From Planctomycetota bacterium (GTDB lineage Bacteria; Planctomycetota; Planctomycetia; Isosphaerales; Isosphaeraceae), in the NCBI GenBank assembly GCA_021777845.1, contig JAJYDB010000017.1, positions 1-34,003 on the forward strand: a stretch of 34,003 nt of DNA, read 5' to 3'. Position numbers and translations under genes: made by a program. The notes under the pieces were generated by a model. That model had not been told where the DNA came from. It made no database searches and saw nothing but the letters and a program-made list of their open reading frames with translations. Shown here one piece after another: positions 15,266 to 23,300 of this stretch (its first letter is position 1; every line of letters begins with the position of its first letter).

Positions 15266-15568
15266 CTAGCAAGCTCCGAACTGGCACGAGCAGGGGTATT
15301 TCTTGTTGGTGTAGGTTCCAGTGCAGACACTCCCGCCGACACATCCCGCCGTCCCCGCGGCACACACCCCCTTTTGTCCTGTCGAGGTGCATCCGTTGCA
15401 TCCGCCGGTGCCGTTCACACAGGTTGCCGGCGGCAGGCAGGAATTATAGGCCCCGGTCGCAGCCACGACCTCGCCGCTCGTAAATTCCAAGCACAACAAA
15501 GCGCCCGTGAACACCGCGAGGGCAATCATCAAACCCGACAACGCGTTGAGCAAATCAAAGCGACGCAT
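15266..15568 (-). CDS. Small exported cysteine-rich protein, function unknown
   Basis: 100 residues. Residues 1-24 are a signal peptide or anchor (MRRF, then LLNALSGLMIALAVFTGALL). There are 11 cysteines: Cys26 at the end of the hydrophobic part, and Cys44, 50, 57, 60, 69, 76, 82, 93, 95 and 100 in the exported part, enough for five disulfides. The spaces between them are Gly/Thr/Ser-rich (CVNGTGGCNGCTSTG). This is the pattern of a disulfide-knotted extracellular protein; a CxxCH haem motif is absent. It is the first gene behind the promoter at 15631-15659, followed after about 190 bases by the anchored protein gene. The start is the only good ATG; its ribosome site (AAGCAGG) is weak. I do not recognise the family. 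Confidence 0.8.
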   Translation of the reverse strand: MRRFDLLNALSGLMIALAVFTGALLCLEFTSGEVVAATGAYNSCLPPATCVNGTGGCNGCTSTGQKGVCAAGTAGCVGGSVCTGTYTNKKYPCSCQFGAC

Positions 15569-15630
15569 GGCGGGCCTGCTTTCGGAAAAATCGGCATTTG
15601 GAAATACGCGAATTGGGCATCCCTAAGGAA

Positions 15631-15659
15631 ATGATACCCGCCCCCCGATTTGCCGTCAA
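15631..15659 (-). promoter_or_regulatory. Sigma-70-type promoter of the cysteine-rich protein cassette
   Basis: On the minus strand TTGACG (15654-15659) and TATCAT (15631-15636) are exactly 17 bases apart, with 5 of 6 and 4 of 6 matches to consensus. Transcription would start near 15624, leaving a leader of about 55 bases before the ATG at 15568. An A/T-rich patch lies just upstream of the -35. Confidence 0.65.
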
Positions 15660-15812
15660 GAAAAAATTGCGGAATTCTGTGCGAACCTCGACGGATTCCC
15701 GCGTGGGCCGGCACTAACAAGGTGTGAGGATCGACCTCGGGCCGGCTCAAACGAGTCGGTCGGGCCGATCTCGACGCTTTAGGGAATGCGCCCGGCGCGG
15801 GGAGTTGATCCG

Positions 15813-17771
15813 ATGCGACTGACGTTGCGGACGCTGTTGGCCTGGCTCGACGACACTCTGTCGCCGAACGAGGTCCGTGAAATCGGCAAGCAAGTGGCGG
15901 AGAGCCCGTTTGCGCGGGAGCTGGTCGAGCGTCTGCACAAGGTGAGCCGTCGCCGCCGGCTGACGGTCCCAAGCTCGAACGGCCCCGACGGCACCGACCC
16001 GAACGAGGTTGCGGCGTATCTCGACAACGAGATGGAGCCCGACGCCGTCGCCGAATTTGAGCGCAAATGCCTGACGTCGGACGTGCATCTGGCCGAAGTT
16101 GCGTGCTCGCACCAGATTTTGAGCCTGATCGGACAGAAGGCGAAGGTTCCCGACGTTGTCCGGCAACGGATGCATCACCTGATCAAGGGGCGTGAGTCGC
16201 AGCCCCCCGCGCCGCGGACGGTCGACGGGCACGCGGCTTCGAAAATGAGCGCGCCGGTCGGTCCGCGACCGGTGAAGCAGCCGGTGCAGCCGTGGGTGAC
16301 GCCGCTCCCTCCCGAGCGTCCGGCGTGGCAGCGCTACGGCCCGGTCGCGGGGGTCTGCGTGCTCTTTTTGATCCTGATCGCCTCGGCGTGGATGAGTCTG
16401 ACACCCGGCGGCGCGGCCTCGGGTCCAGGTGCCGTCGCGGTGCTCGACGCGGGCCTTCCGCAGCCGAATCCCGCCCCGAACGCGGGGAATCGGGCCGTCG
16501 AACCGGCCCCGGTCGTCCCGGCCGCCGCCGCGATTCCGCACCCCGACCTCGCCGCCAACGCCCCGCCCGTCGCGCCCGCCGAGGTCCCCGAAAAACCCGC
16601 CCCCGAGGCCGCCAAGCCCGACCCCGACAAGGCCGACGCCTCGAAGCTCCCCAACTTGCCGCAGGGCGCGGCCGCGGTCGCCAACACCGAGGGCGTCCTG
16701 CTCCGCTGGAACAACGACGCCCGCACCTGGGAACGCCTCGACGACGGTGACTCGGTCAAAAATCAAGAACGCGTGCTGAATTTGTCGCCCTTCCGGGCCC
16801 TGCTGAGTTGGAAGAGTTCGCGTGTCGAACTCGTGAGCGAAACCGAGCTGCGCGTCTTTTCGGCGGCGGCGGGTCAGGCGGCGCGGTTCGAACTCGTCCG
16901 CGGCCGGGTCGTCCTCCGCGATACGAAACGCGGCGAGACCTTCATGGTCACCTTCGGCACGCGCTCGGTGCGCGTCACACCCTCGCCTGATTCCCCTGTG
17001 GGGCTTGAGGTTGTGTTGTCGCGACCCGCCGGCGCAGCGGTCGGCGCGGCGCCTCGTCTGCGGGTTTATTCGGCGGACGCCGAAGTCGAACTCGACGCCG
17101 GCGGCCACAAAGACACGCTCGCCTCGTCCTCGTCGATCCTCCTCAACGACGCCGGCGAGTGGACCCAAGAAACCGCGCAGGCGACCCCCAACTGGGTCGC
17201 CGACCCGTCGCTGCCCCCCTTCGATAAGCAGATCGGCGAGCAATTCGTGAAGTACTTCCGGCCGAAACGCCCCGTCGTCGCCGATCTCGTCGAGGCCGTC
17301 GACGACGAACAGGCGGATATCCGTCGCCTCGCCATCGCCGCGCTGGGTGCCGTCGGCGACCTCTCGATGATCGTGCCGGTGCTTAATAATGCCGAGAGCG
17401 CCGTTTCGAGGCGCGCCGCGATCAATGTCCTTCGGCAATATTTGTCGCGATCCCCCGAGAATATTAAGGCGGTTCGCGAGCAGCTTAACACCGAATTCGG
17501 CGAGGACTCCGCCGCGAGTTACGAGCGGTTGCTGATCGGTTTTAGCCCCCGCGAGGCCCGCGAGGAGGCGACATACCGGTCGCTCGTCGACCAGCTTTCC
17601 GCCGCCGAGGTTGGCCTGCGCGAACTGGCGATCTGGAACCTCGAAGACTTGACCGGCCGCGACAACCTTGAGTACGACGCCGCCAACCCCGAGGGCAAAG
17701 GCCTGAAGGCGTGGCAAGATCTGCTCCGGAACAAGGCGCTCCGCCCCGCCGCGGGGGTGCCGAAAAGTTGA
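15813..17771 (+). CDS. Membrane-anchored protein with anti-sigma-like N-terminus, FecR-like middle and HEAT-like C-terminus
   Basis: 652 residues from the ATG at 15813, which has GGGGAG 8 bases upstream; the ATG at 15786 has no proper site. Residues 1-125 are a soluble helical domain (LTLRTLLAWLDDTLSPNE, then EVAAYLDNEM and HLAEVACSHQILSLI) resembling the cytoplasmic part of anti-sigma proteins, but without a clear zinc motif. A membrane helix lies at 175-195, followed by a Pro/Ala-rich linker to about 290. Residues about 300-465 look like a FecR-type beta domain (RALLSWKSSRVELVSETELRVF, FELVRGRVVL). Residues about 487-652 are helical with HEAT-like repeats (IRRLAIAALGAVGDLSMIVPVL) and end in the RELAIWNLEDLTGRDN block. 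It is probably a regulator or envelope sensor; no sigma factor gene is next to it. The architecture appears common in planctomycetes, from memory. Confidence 0.82.
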   Translation: MRLTLRTLLAWLDDTLSPNEVREIGKQVAESPFARELVERLHKVSRRRRLTVPSSNGPDGTDPNEVAAYLDNEMEPDAVAEFERKCLTSDVHLAEVACSHQILSLIGQKAKVPDVVRQRMHHLIKGRESQPPAPRTVDGHAASKMSAPVGPRPVKQPVQPWVTPLPPERPAWQRYGPVAGVCVLFLILIASAWMSLTPGGAASGPGAVAVLDAGLPQPNPAPNAGNRAVEPAPVVPAAAAIPHPDLAANAPPVAPAEVPEKPAPEAAKPDPDKADASKLPNLPQGAAAVANTEGVLLRWNNDARTWERLDDGDSVKNQERVLNLSPFRALLSWKSSRVELVSETELRVFSAAAGQAARFELVRGRVVLRDTKRGETFMVTFGTRSVRVTPSPDSPVGLEVVLSRPAGAAVGAAPRLRVYSADAEVELDAGGHKDTLASSSSILLNDAGEWTQETAQATPNWVADPSLPPFDKQIGEQFVKYFRPKRPVVADLVEAVDDEQADIRRLAIAALGAVGDLSMIVPVLNNAESAVSRRAAINVLRQYLSRSPENIKAVREQLNTEFGEDSAASYERLLIGFSPREAREEATYRSLVDQLSAAEVGLRELAIWNLEDLTGRDNLEYDAANPEGKGLKAWQDLLRNKALRPAAGVPKS

Positions 17772-18086
17772 GTGTGGGATCGCTCGCGCGCCGACGTTCA
17801 ACGCGGACGTCGGCGCGTAAACCTCGACGCAACCCCAAGGCCGCATTGATCAAACCGCAGGTTGGCTTCGTTTCGCGCAGGCGTTGCGCGCGGTCGACCG
17901 GACCCCGCGCCGCTCAAGATTTCAGGCGGCGGATTTTGGCCGGCTGCCGACCGCTCGCCGCGGTGGCTCGGCGCGCGCAAACAAAACGACGGGCACCGAC
18001 CCCAGCGAGGAGTCGGACCCGTCGAGTGTGGGAACGATCGAGACGGCTGGGCACGCTTAATAATGCACAGCCGAGAGATCCGCTGA
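17772..18086. other. Intergenic region between convergent genes
   Basis: About 315 bases between the end of the FecR/HEAT-like gene and the end of the Gly-rich gene. I see no gene: the frames here are Arg-rich shadows. The one clear structure is the hairpin at 17787-17817. Confidence 0.6.
17787..17817 (+). terminator. Strong hairpin after the FecR/HEAT-like gene
   Basis: CGCGCCGACGT (17787-17797) and ACGTCGGCGCG (17807-17817) are perfect 11-base complements around a 9-base loop, 16 bases past the stop codon. It is followed by TAAACC, not a T-run, so it may end or protect the transcript rather than act as a textbook intrinsic terminator. Confidence 0.55.
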
Positions 18087-18647
18087 TTAATGAGCGACCG
18101 GGTAGTAGATGGTCGTGCCGGTGGCGGGGTTCATGTAGACGGGGTAGCGCCAGCCGTCGCCGGGCTCGTAGTACTCGCCGGTGAAGTAAGGCGCGCCGGT
18201 CGTTTGGGTGGTGTAGCCGTAGCCGCTGTTACCGTATTGGTACCCGTTGCCGTACCCGACGTAACCGCCGTAGCCGCCGTAGCCGAGACCGTAGCCGCCA
18301 TAGCCGAGACCCGTTCCCAGGCCGTAGCCGAGCCCGAAGCCAAGGCCGCCGAGGCCCAATCCGTAGCCGCCGTAACCACCGTAGCCGCCGTACCCGCCGT
18401 AGCCGCCGCGGTATCCGCCATAGCCGCCGCGGTATCCGCCGCCATAGCCGCCGTGGTATCCGCCGCCGTAGCCGCCGTGGTATCCGCCGCCGCCCATGTG
18501 GCCGCCGCCGCCGTGACCGCCGCCCCCTCCGCCGCCGTGACCACCGCCGCCGCCGCCGCCGCGAGCAAACGCAGGCGACATCGAGCCGAAGGTCAGCATC
18601 AACGCCAAGGCGGTCGCCTTGGGCACAAATCCGTGAAGAATTGACAT
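18087..18647 (-). CDS. Secreted Gly/Tyr/His-rich low-complexity protein
   Basis: 186 residues. Residues 1-28 are a signal peptide (ATALALMLTFGSMSPAFA) with the AFA cleavage site just before RGGGG. Residues 29-50 are nearly all Gly and His; 50-140 consist of GGY, GGYHGGYGG, GGYRGGY and GYGLGLGGLG units. The last 45 residues are ordinary sequence with YFTGEYYEPGDGWRYPVYMNPATGTT. The ATG has GGGAG 8 bases upstream. A role in the matrix, wall or a hydrated coat is suggested by similarity in style to Gly/Tyr-rich structural proteins, not by homology; the His-rich start could bind metals. The open frame on the other strand (18090-18644, all Ala/Val/Glu) is the mirror of the Gly repeats. Confidence 0.82.
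   Translation of the reverse strand: MSILHGFVPKATALALMLTFGSMSPAFARGGGGGGGHGGGGGGGHGGGGHMGGGGYHGGYGGGYHGGYGGGYRGGYGGYRGGYGGYGGYGGYGGYGLGLGGLGFGLGYGLGTGLGYGGYGLGYGGYGGYVGYGNGYQYGNSGYGYTTQTTGAPYFTGEYYEPGDGWRYPVYMNPATGTTIYYPVAH
18257..18563 (-). repeat. Tandem GGY/GGYHGGY-coding repeats
   Basis: Imperfect repeats of units such as CCGCCGTAG and CCGCCGTGGTATCCGCCG (plus strand) inside the Gly-rich gene, coding residues of about 29-130. Such DNA gains and loses units easily, so length may vary between strains. Confidence 0.7.
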
Positions 18648-18885
18648 CGTAGGGCTCCCAGGAGAGTTCGAGTCGCCCCATTCGCGCGAGCAGGCTCAAG
18701 TTCTGTATCTCTCTGGGATTTCAATACGCGGTTCGCGGCCGGTTGGGTCGCGCGTTTTTTGGGGACGTCGGGCCTCGCGACGACGCCAACCCCTGCAACG
18801 AAATCGCTGCACATTATTGTTATGATACTATATCGATGATAATATCTAACGTTTTGAGCGATTTTTGCAATGTTTTGGATCGACG

Positions 18886-18916
18886 GGGGCAACCGGCGGC
18901 GGGCCGCCGGCGCCCC
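18886..18916. terminator. Large GC-rich hairpin
   Basis: GGGGC (18886-18890) pairs with GCCCC (18912-18916), and inside it CCGGCGGC (18893-18900) pairs with GCCGCCGG (18903-18910), with a small bulge. On the plus strand GTTTTGTTGT follows. It may end transcripts between the small gene and the Gly-rich gene. Confidence 0.35.
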
Positions 18917-18941
18917 GTTTTGTTGTGGACGAGCGCGTGGT

Positions 18942-18957
18942 CGCGACGCGCGTCGCG
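18942..18957 (-). terminator. Palindrome right after the stop of the 86-residue gene
   Basis: A perfect 16-base palindrome (CGCGAC, GCGC, GTCGCG) one base beyond the stop codon of the gene ending at 18959. It could form a short stem with a four-base loop. No T-run follows. Confidence 0.3.
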
Positions 18958-18958
18958 G

Positions 18959-19219
18959 TCAGACGGTCGCGAAGGCGGCGGCGCGGCTGAAGTGCGGGCG
19001 AGCGACGGCGCCCGCGTTCGATTCGCAGGCATGTTGGCGGGCGCGGCGGGCGGCCGCGGCGTAGGCGTCGGTGAGCGTGAGGCCGACGACCTCGCACGAG
19101 CAGCCGGGGCGACGCAACGCCACCGCGTAGCTTGGCCCGTCGGCGGTTTCGATCAAGTTGTGCCAAACCTGCCACCCGTCGACGCGGAGTCGGCAGGCGA
19201 TCAACTCCCAGACATACAT
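18959..19219 (-). CDS. Small hypothetical protein (86 residues)
   Basis: Read from the ATG at 19219, which has GGGAG 8 bases upstream; the frame is open to 19324 but the extra part has no ribosome site. The first 65 residues look like real protein: MYVWELIACRLRVDGWQVW, then TADGPSYAVALRRPGCSCEV and LTLTDAYAAAARRARQ, suggesting a small alpha/beta fold with a final helix. Codons mostly end in G or C, as in neighbouring genes. The last 20 residues are irregular. I do not recognise it. It is divergent from the inositol-monophosphatase family gene, with about 160 bases between their starts. Confidence 0.55.
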   Translation of the reverse strand: MYVWELIACRLRVDGWQVWHNLIETADGPSYAVALRRPGCSCEVVGLTLTDAYAAAARRARQHACESNAGAVARPHFSRAAAFATV

Positions 19220-19377
19220 GGGTCTGACTCCCGGTGCGATTCCTTGGTGCCGGCGGCTCAACCTGGTACATTCCCACGTTCCAGGTTCCGAGCCGACATC
19301 GCAACTATGGAGCGCGTTTCGCAAGAATCCAGCAGAAATTACGCAATCCTCGCATCTTTCCCAAACTGGATATTTTT

Positions 19378-20181
19378 ATGAAGTCGCAGGGTCTCGATTA
19401 CCGATCTTATCTGGATGCGGCGGTACGGATGGCGCACGAAGCGGGCGAGCTGCTGCTCCGCTACTACCGACACGTCGAGGCGCGCGAGAAAGGGCCCGGA
19501 GACCTCGTTACCGACGCCGACATCGCGAGCCAGAGGCTGATCGCGGCGCGGATCGCCGACGCTTTCCCGACGCACACCCTGCTCGCCGAGGAAGAGGGCG
19601 CGACGCCCGACCTCGACGCCCCCTGGAGGTGGATCGTCGACCCGCTCGACGGCACGATGAACTTCGCGCACGGGTTCCCGTTCTGGGCGGTGTCGATCGG
19701 GCTCGAGCACGAGGGCGTGCCGGTCGTCGGGGTGGTTTTCGACCCGGTCGCGCGGACGACGTACGCCGCGGCGCACGGTCGCGGCGCGACGCTGAACGGC
19801 GAGCCGATCCGCGTCAGCCCGGCAAAATCGATGCGGAACAGCCTGATCGCGACGGCGCTGCCGGCGGACGTCTCGAAGGAGGCCGACCGGCAGATGGCGT
19901 ACATGCGTCGGTTCTCGATCGGCACGCACTCGGTGCGGCGGACGGGGTCGTCGGCGCTGAATTTGTCGTTGCTCGCGGCGGGTCGTTGCGAGGTCTGCTA
20001 CGCGACGTGGATGCACCCGTGGGACGCCGCGGCGGGCGTCGTGCTTGTCCGCGAGGCCGGCGGCGTCGTCAGCGACCTCGACGGCACGCCGTACAACTTG
20101 TACGGCGGCTCGATCCTGGCCACGAACGGCCACGTGCACGACGATGCGGTCCGGTTCCTGGCGGAAGCGTGGTCGGAATAA
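19378..20181 (+). CDS. Inositol monophosphatase family phosphatase
   Basis: 267 residues, normal family length, cytoplasmic, no signal peptide. Both signatures are present: WIVDPLDGTMNFAHGFPFW (85-103) and WMHPWDAAAG (211-220). Metal-binding residues are Glu72 or a neighbour in LAEEEG, Asp88, Asp91 and Asp216, with the main chain at Leu90. The enzyme removes phosphate from a small sugar-like or alcohol phosphate with magnesium. It could be inositol-1-monophosphatase or a histidinol-phosphatase of this family; the sequence alone does not decide and no histidine gene is near. The ATG at 19378 is chosen because family similarity begins there; its ribosome site is poor (TGGA). Confidence 0.93.
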   Translation: MKSQGLDYRSYLDAAVRMAHEAGELLLRYYRHVEAREKGPGDLVTDADIASQRLIAARIADAFPTHTLLAEEEGATPDLDAPWRWIVDPLDGTMNFAHGFPFWAVSIGLEHEGVPVVGVVFDPVARTTYAAAHGRGATLNGEPIRVSPAKSMRNSLIATALPADVSKEADRQMAYMRRFSIGTHSVRRTGSSALNLSLLAAGRCEVCYATWMHPWDAAAGVVLVREAGGVVSDLDGTPYNLYGGSILATNGHVHDDAVRFLAEAWSE

Positions 20182-20362
20182 CGGCGGCGTTACGGAATCC
20201 TGACGATCACCTCGAAGTCGTCGTCAAAGACGGCGCAGACCGGTGTTGGGACCCGCTAAGCGGTCGCGGCCGGGCAAGCGGGGCGTTCGCGGTCGACTTT
20301 GCGGCGTGATATAGTTGAACGGGCGTCCCGAGGGGGCGGCGGGGATCGGATTGCGCGCGCGG

Positions 20363-23300
20363 ATGTACTTTTGGGTGCGCCGCGGTTTCGGGAGGCGTCC
20401 GCGAGGGATCGACCGAACGTTGAGCATCGAGCGCGTCGGGGAACGAGCGTGGCTGGGTGGTTTGATCGCGGCGGTGTGCCTGTGGGTCGCGGGAGCGGCG
20501 GCGGCGCGCGGTCAGGATCGCGCGGCGTCGACGACCAAAGAGGCGCGTCCGCCGGCCGCGAGCACGCGCGCGGCCCGGACGTTGGTCGCGCCGGCGACGT
20601 CGCGCGCGAACGCGCCGGTCGCGGCCGAGGAGCCGAAGGAGGCGGGGACGCGGCCGGGGTTGGAGCCGCCCGCGGGATCGACGAGCGGCGCGATCGAGCT
20701 GTTCGTGGGGGGTCCGGGCGACATCGAGACGTTGCTGAAGCGGCTCACGCAGCCGGATTTCGTGCTGTTGCGGGGCGACGAGGCGCGGGCGTACGCGGAG
20801 TCGAAGCGCGCCGGGGGAACGCGCGCGGGCGAGGCCGGCGACCCGCCGTACGTGGTGGATGCGGTCGCGATCGCGGGGACCGCGAACGATGAGCGGGTCG
20901 ACCTGACGGCGACGTACGGGGTGGTCGCGGCGGCGGGTGCGGAGGGGCCGGTGTGGGTGACGGTCGGGCTCGACGGGCAAACGATCGTCGATGCGAGCGA
21001 GGGGGGGCGGCCGATCGCGGTGCGGGCGGGTGCGCGCGGCGCGTGGCAGGTGGAGGTCGCGGCGGGTGCGCACACGGTGCAGGTGCGGTTTAAGGCGCGG
21101 TTAAAGGCGAACGCGGAGGGTCGTCGGCTCGACGTGGCGATTCCCGAGGCGGCGTCGACGGGATTCACGATCGACGTCGAGCGGCGTGTTTTGGACGCGA
21201 CGGTCGGGGACGCGGAGCCGGCGGCGGCGCTCTCGATTCGCGACGGGCAGGCGACGCGTCTGACGGCGCGACTGACGCCTCGGCCGCGTCTGGAACTGTC
21301 GTGGCGCGTGGAGTCGGAGCCGGGCGCGCAGTTGCCGCCGTTGCTGTCGATCCGCGGCGAAATCGCGCTCGAGGTCGAGGCGGCCAGTCTGCAAACGCGG
21401 TCGTCGTGGGAGATCCAGTCGTTGCGCGGGGCGGCGCGGTCGTTGCAGTTCGTGCTCGACCCGGGTGACGAGGTGCTCGAGCTGGAGCTGGACGGCCAGC
21501 CGTTGCCGGCGGGGATCGATCGCGGCGACGGCACGGCGCCGAAGTTGACGATCCCGCTCTTTGAGCCGCTGCGCGCGGGGCCCTCGAAACGGCTCGTGAT
21601 GACGACGCGGCGCGCGATCGAGGCGTCGAAGCCGTTCGAGTTCCGCGGATTTCCGCTCGTCGACGCGAAAGAGCAGTCGGGCGCGATCGGCGTCGCGCAC
21701 GGTTCGAACCTGTGGGTTGACGGCAATGCGCGGCGCGGCTTGAGCCGAATCGACCCGCGCTCCGAGCTGCCCGCCGAGCTGCGGGCGCGGCCGGGGACGA
21801 GTCTCGCGTACCAATTCTTGGATCAGCCGTTCGAGCTGCGTCTGCGGGTCGAGCCGTCGCGGCCTTTGATTCGCGCCGAGGCGCGGACGACGATCGTGTT
21901 GAGCGCGGCGGCGGCCCGCGTGGAGACGCTGTTCGACGTGCGGACGGCGCGCGGCCGTCTGTTTGAGCTGTCGATGGATCTGCCCGCGGGGCTGGAGCTC
22001 GAGTCGGTCGGCCCCGACGCGACGGTGGCGACGTTCCAGGTGAGTCGCGCCGAGCGGGGAGCGGAACGCGCGGCGTCGACGCGGACGCTCGACGGCGCGT
22101 TGGCCGCCGAGGCGGGGCGGACGTTGACGATCAGGCCGTCGGCGAGCGCGCGCGAAAGCGGGGCGTTCGCACTCCGCTTCGTGGGCAGGCAGGCGATCGA
22201 CCCGACGCGGCCGGTCGAGCTGAAGATGTTCCGGATTCGCGACACGGTATCGGCGGGGGGTCGGGTGGTGGTGGCGGCGGATCGCGACCTGACGGTCGAC
22301 CTGGCCGGCGACGACCGCGCGAGCGCCGTGCCGAGCCCGTTTCGAGCGGCGGTGCTGCCGATTCCGAGCGACTGGCCGACGCCGCCGGGGGTGCGTCTGG
22401 ACGCGGCGGCGCTGTGGCTGCGGTTTGACGGCGAGGCGGAGACGCTGGCGTTGCGGGTGACGCCGCATCGGCGGACGATCGAGCACGAGACGTCGTTGAC
22501 GTTGGCGGTGGAACGCGGCGGGGTCGAGGTGACGCAGGAAACGTCGGTGCGGGCCCGGTTCGGGACGCTGGAGAGTCTCGACGTGCTGGTTCCCGCGAAT
22601 TTGGAGGGGCGTTGGGAGGCGCTGGGATCGGAAATCCGGCGTCGCGAGGATTTGGGGGCGTTGCCGGGTGGGGGACGTCGGGTGCGGCTGACGCTCGCGA
22701 CGAGCACGGATCGGGCGCGACTGCGGATGCGTTATCGACCGCCGGGTTCGGCTTCGTTGGAGTCGGGTCGCGGGGCGAGCTTCGTGGTCGATTGGATTCG
22801 GCCGGCGGAGGGGGCCGCGCTGCCGACGCGCGCGACGATCAACACGGACCCCGGGCTGACTCCGCGACTGATCGGCGAGGGTTGGCGTCGCGACGACGCG
22901 GGGGAGTCGTCGGGGTCGGCGGTGGATGTCGCGGGGGCCGCGCGATTGCGCGCGGAGCGCGACGCGGGCGGGTTGGACCCGCCGCTCGACCTTGAGGTGG
23001 AGGTGCCGGAGTTGGTCGGGCTGCCGAAGGTGGTGGTGTCGCGGATGTGGCTGCGGACGACGGCGGGCACGGGGGGCGAGCTGCGGACCTCGGCGCGTTT
23101 GCGGGTGGAGACGCGGGGGTCGGCGCTCGATTTGGCGTTGCCGGCGGGAGCGGAGTGGGTGCGGGCGCGGGTCGCGGGCGAGACGCTGGGCAGGATCGAG
23201 CGTCTGCCGTCGAACGCGGGGTACCGGCTGCCGCTGCCGGTCGCGACGCGGGGCGCGGGGGGGCCGATCCTGGTCGAGCTGGAGTTCGTCGCGCCGGCGG

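Larger units (their letters stand above)
18648..18958 (-). other. Intergenic region with an A/T-rich island
   Basis: 310 bases between the 86-residue gene and the Gly-rich gene, both minus strand. At about 18811-18880 the DNA is strongly A/T-rich, unlike everything around it. On the minus strand TTGCAA (18865-18870) lies 18 bases before GATATT, a possible promoter for the Gly-rich gene with a leader of about 190 bases. Two hairpins (18886-18916 and 18942-18957) lie on the other side of the island. No coding sequence is supported. Confidence 0.45.

Noticed and set aside
15747-17846. 699-residue minus-strand frame
   Set aside because: Mirror of the FecR/HEAT-like gene in GC-rich DNA. No ribosome site and no domain.
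18257-18563. CRISPR-like repeated pattern
   Set aside because: The repeats are short, run together without unique spacers and encode GGY units in frame.
18090-18644. 184-residue Ala/Val-rich plus-strand frame
   Set aside because: Exact mirror of the Gly/Tyr repeats; no start signal.
20194-20262. Short minus-strand stretch reading VPTPVCAVFDDDFEVIVRIP before a stop
   Set aside because: It looks protein-like, but a stop codon lies just upstream and there is no usable start; at most a remnant, and chance is likely.
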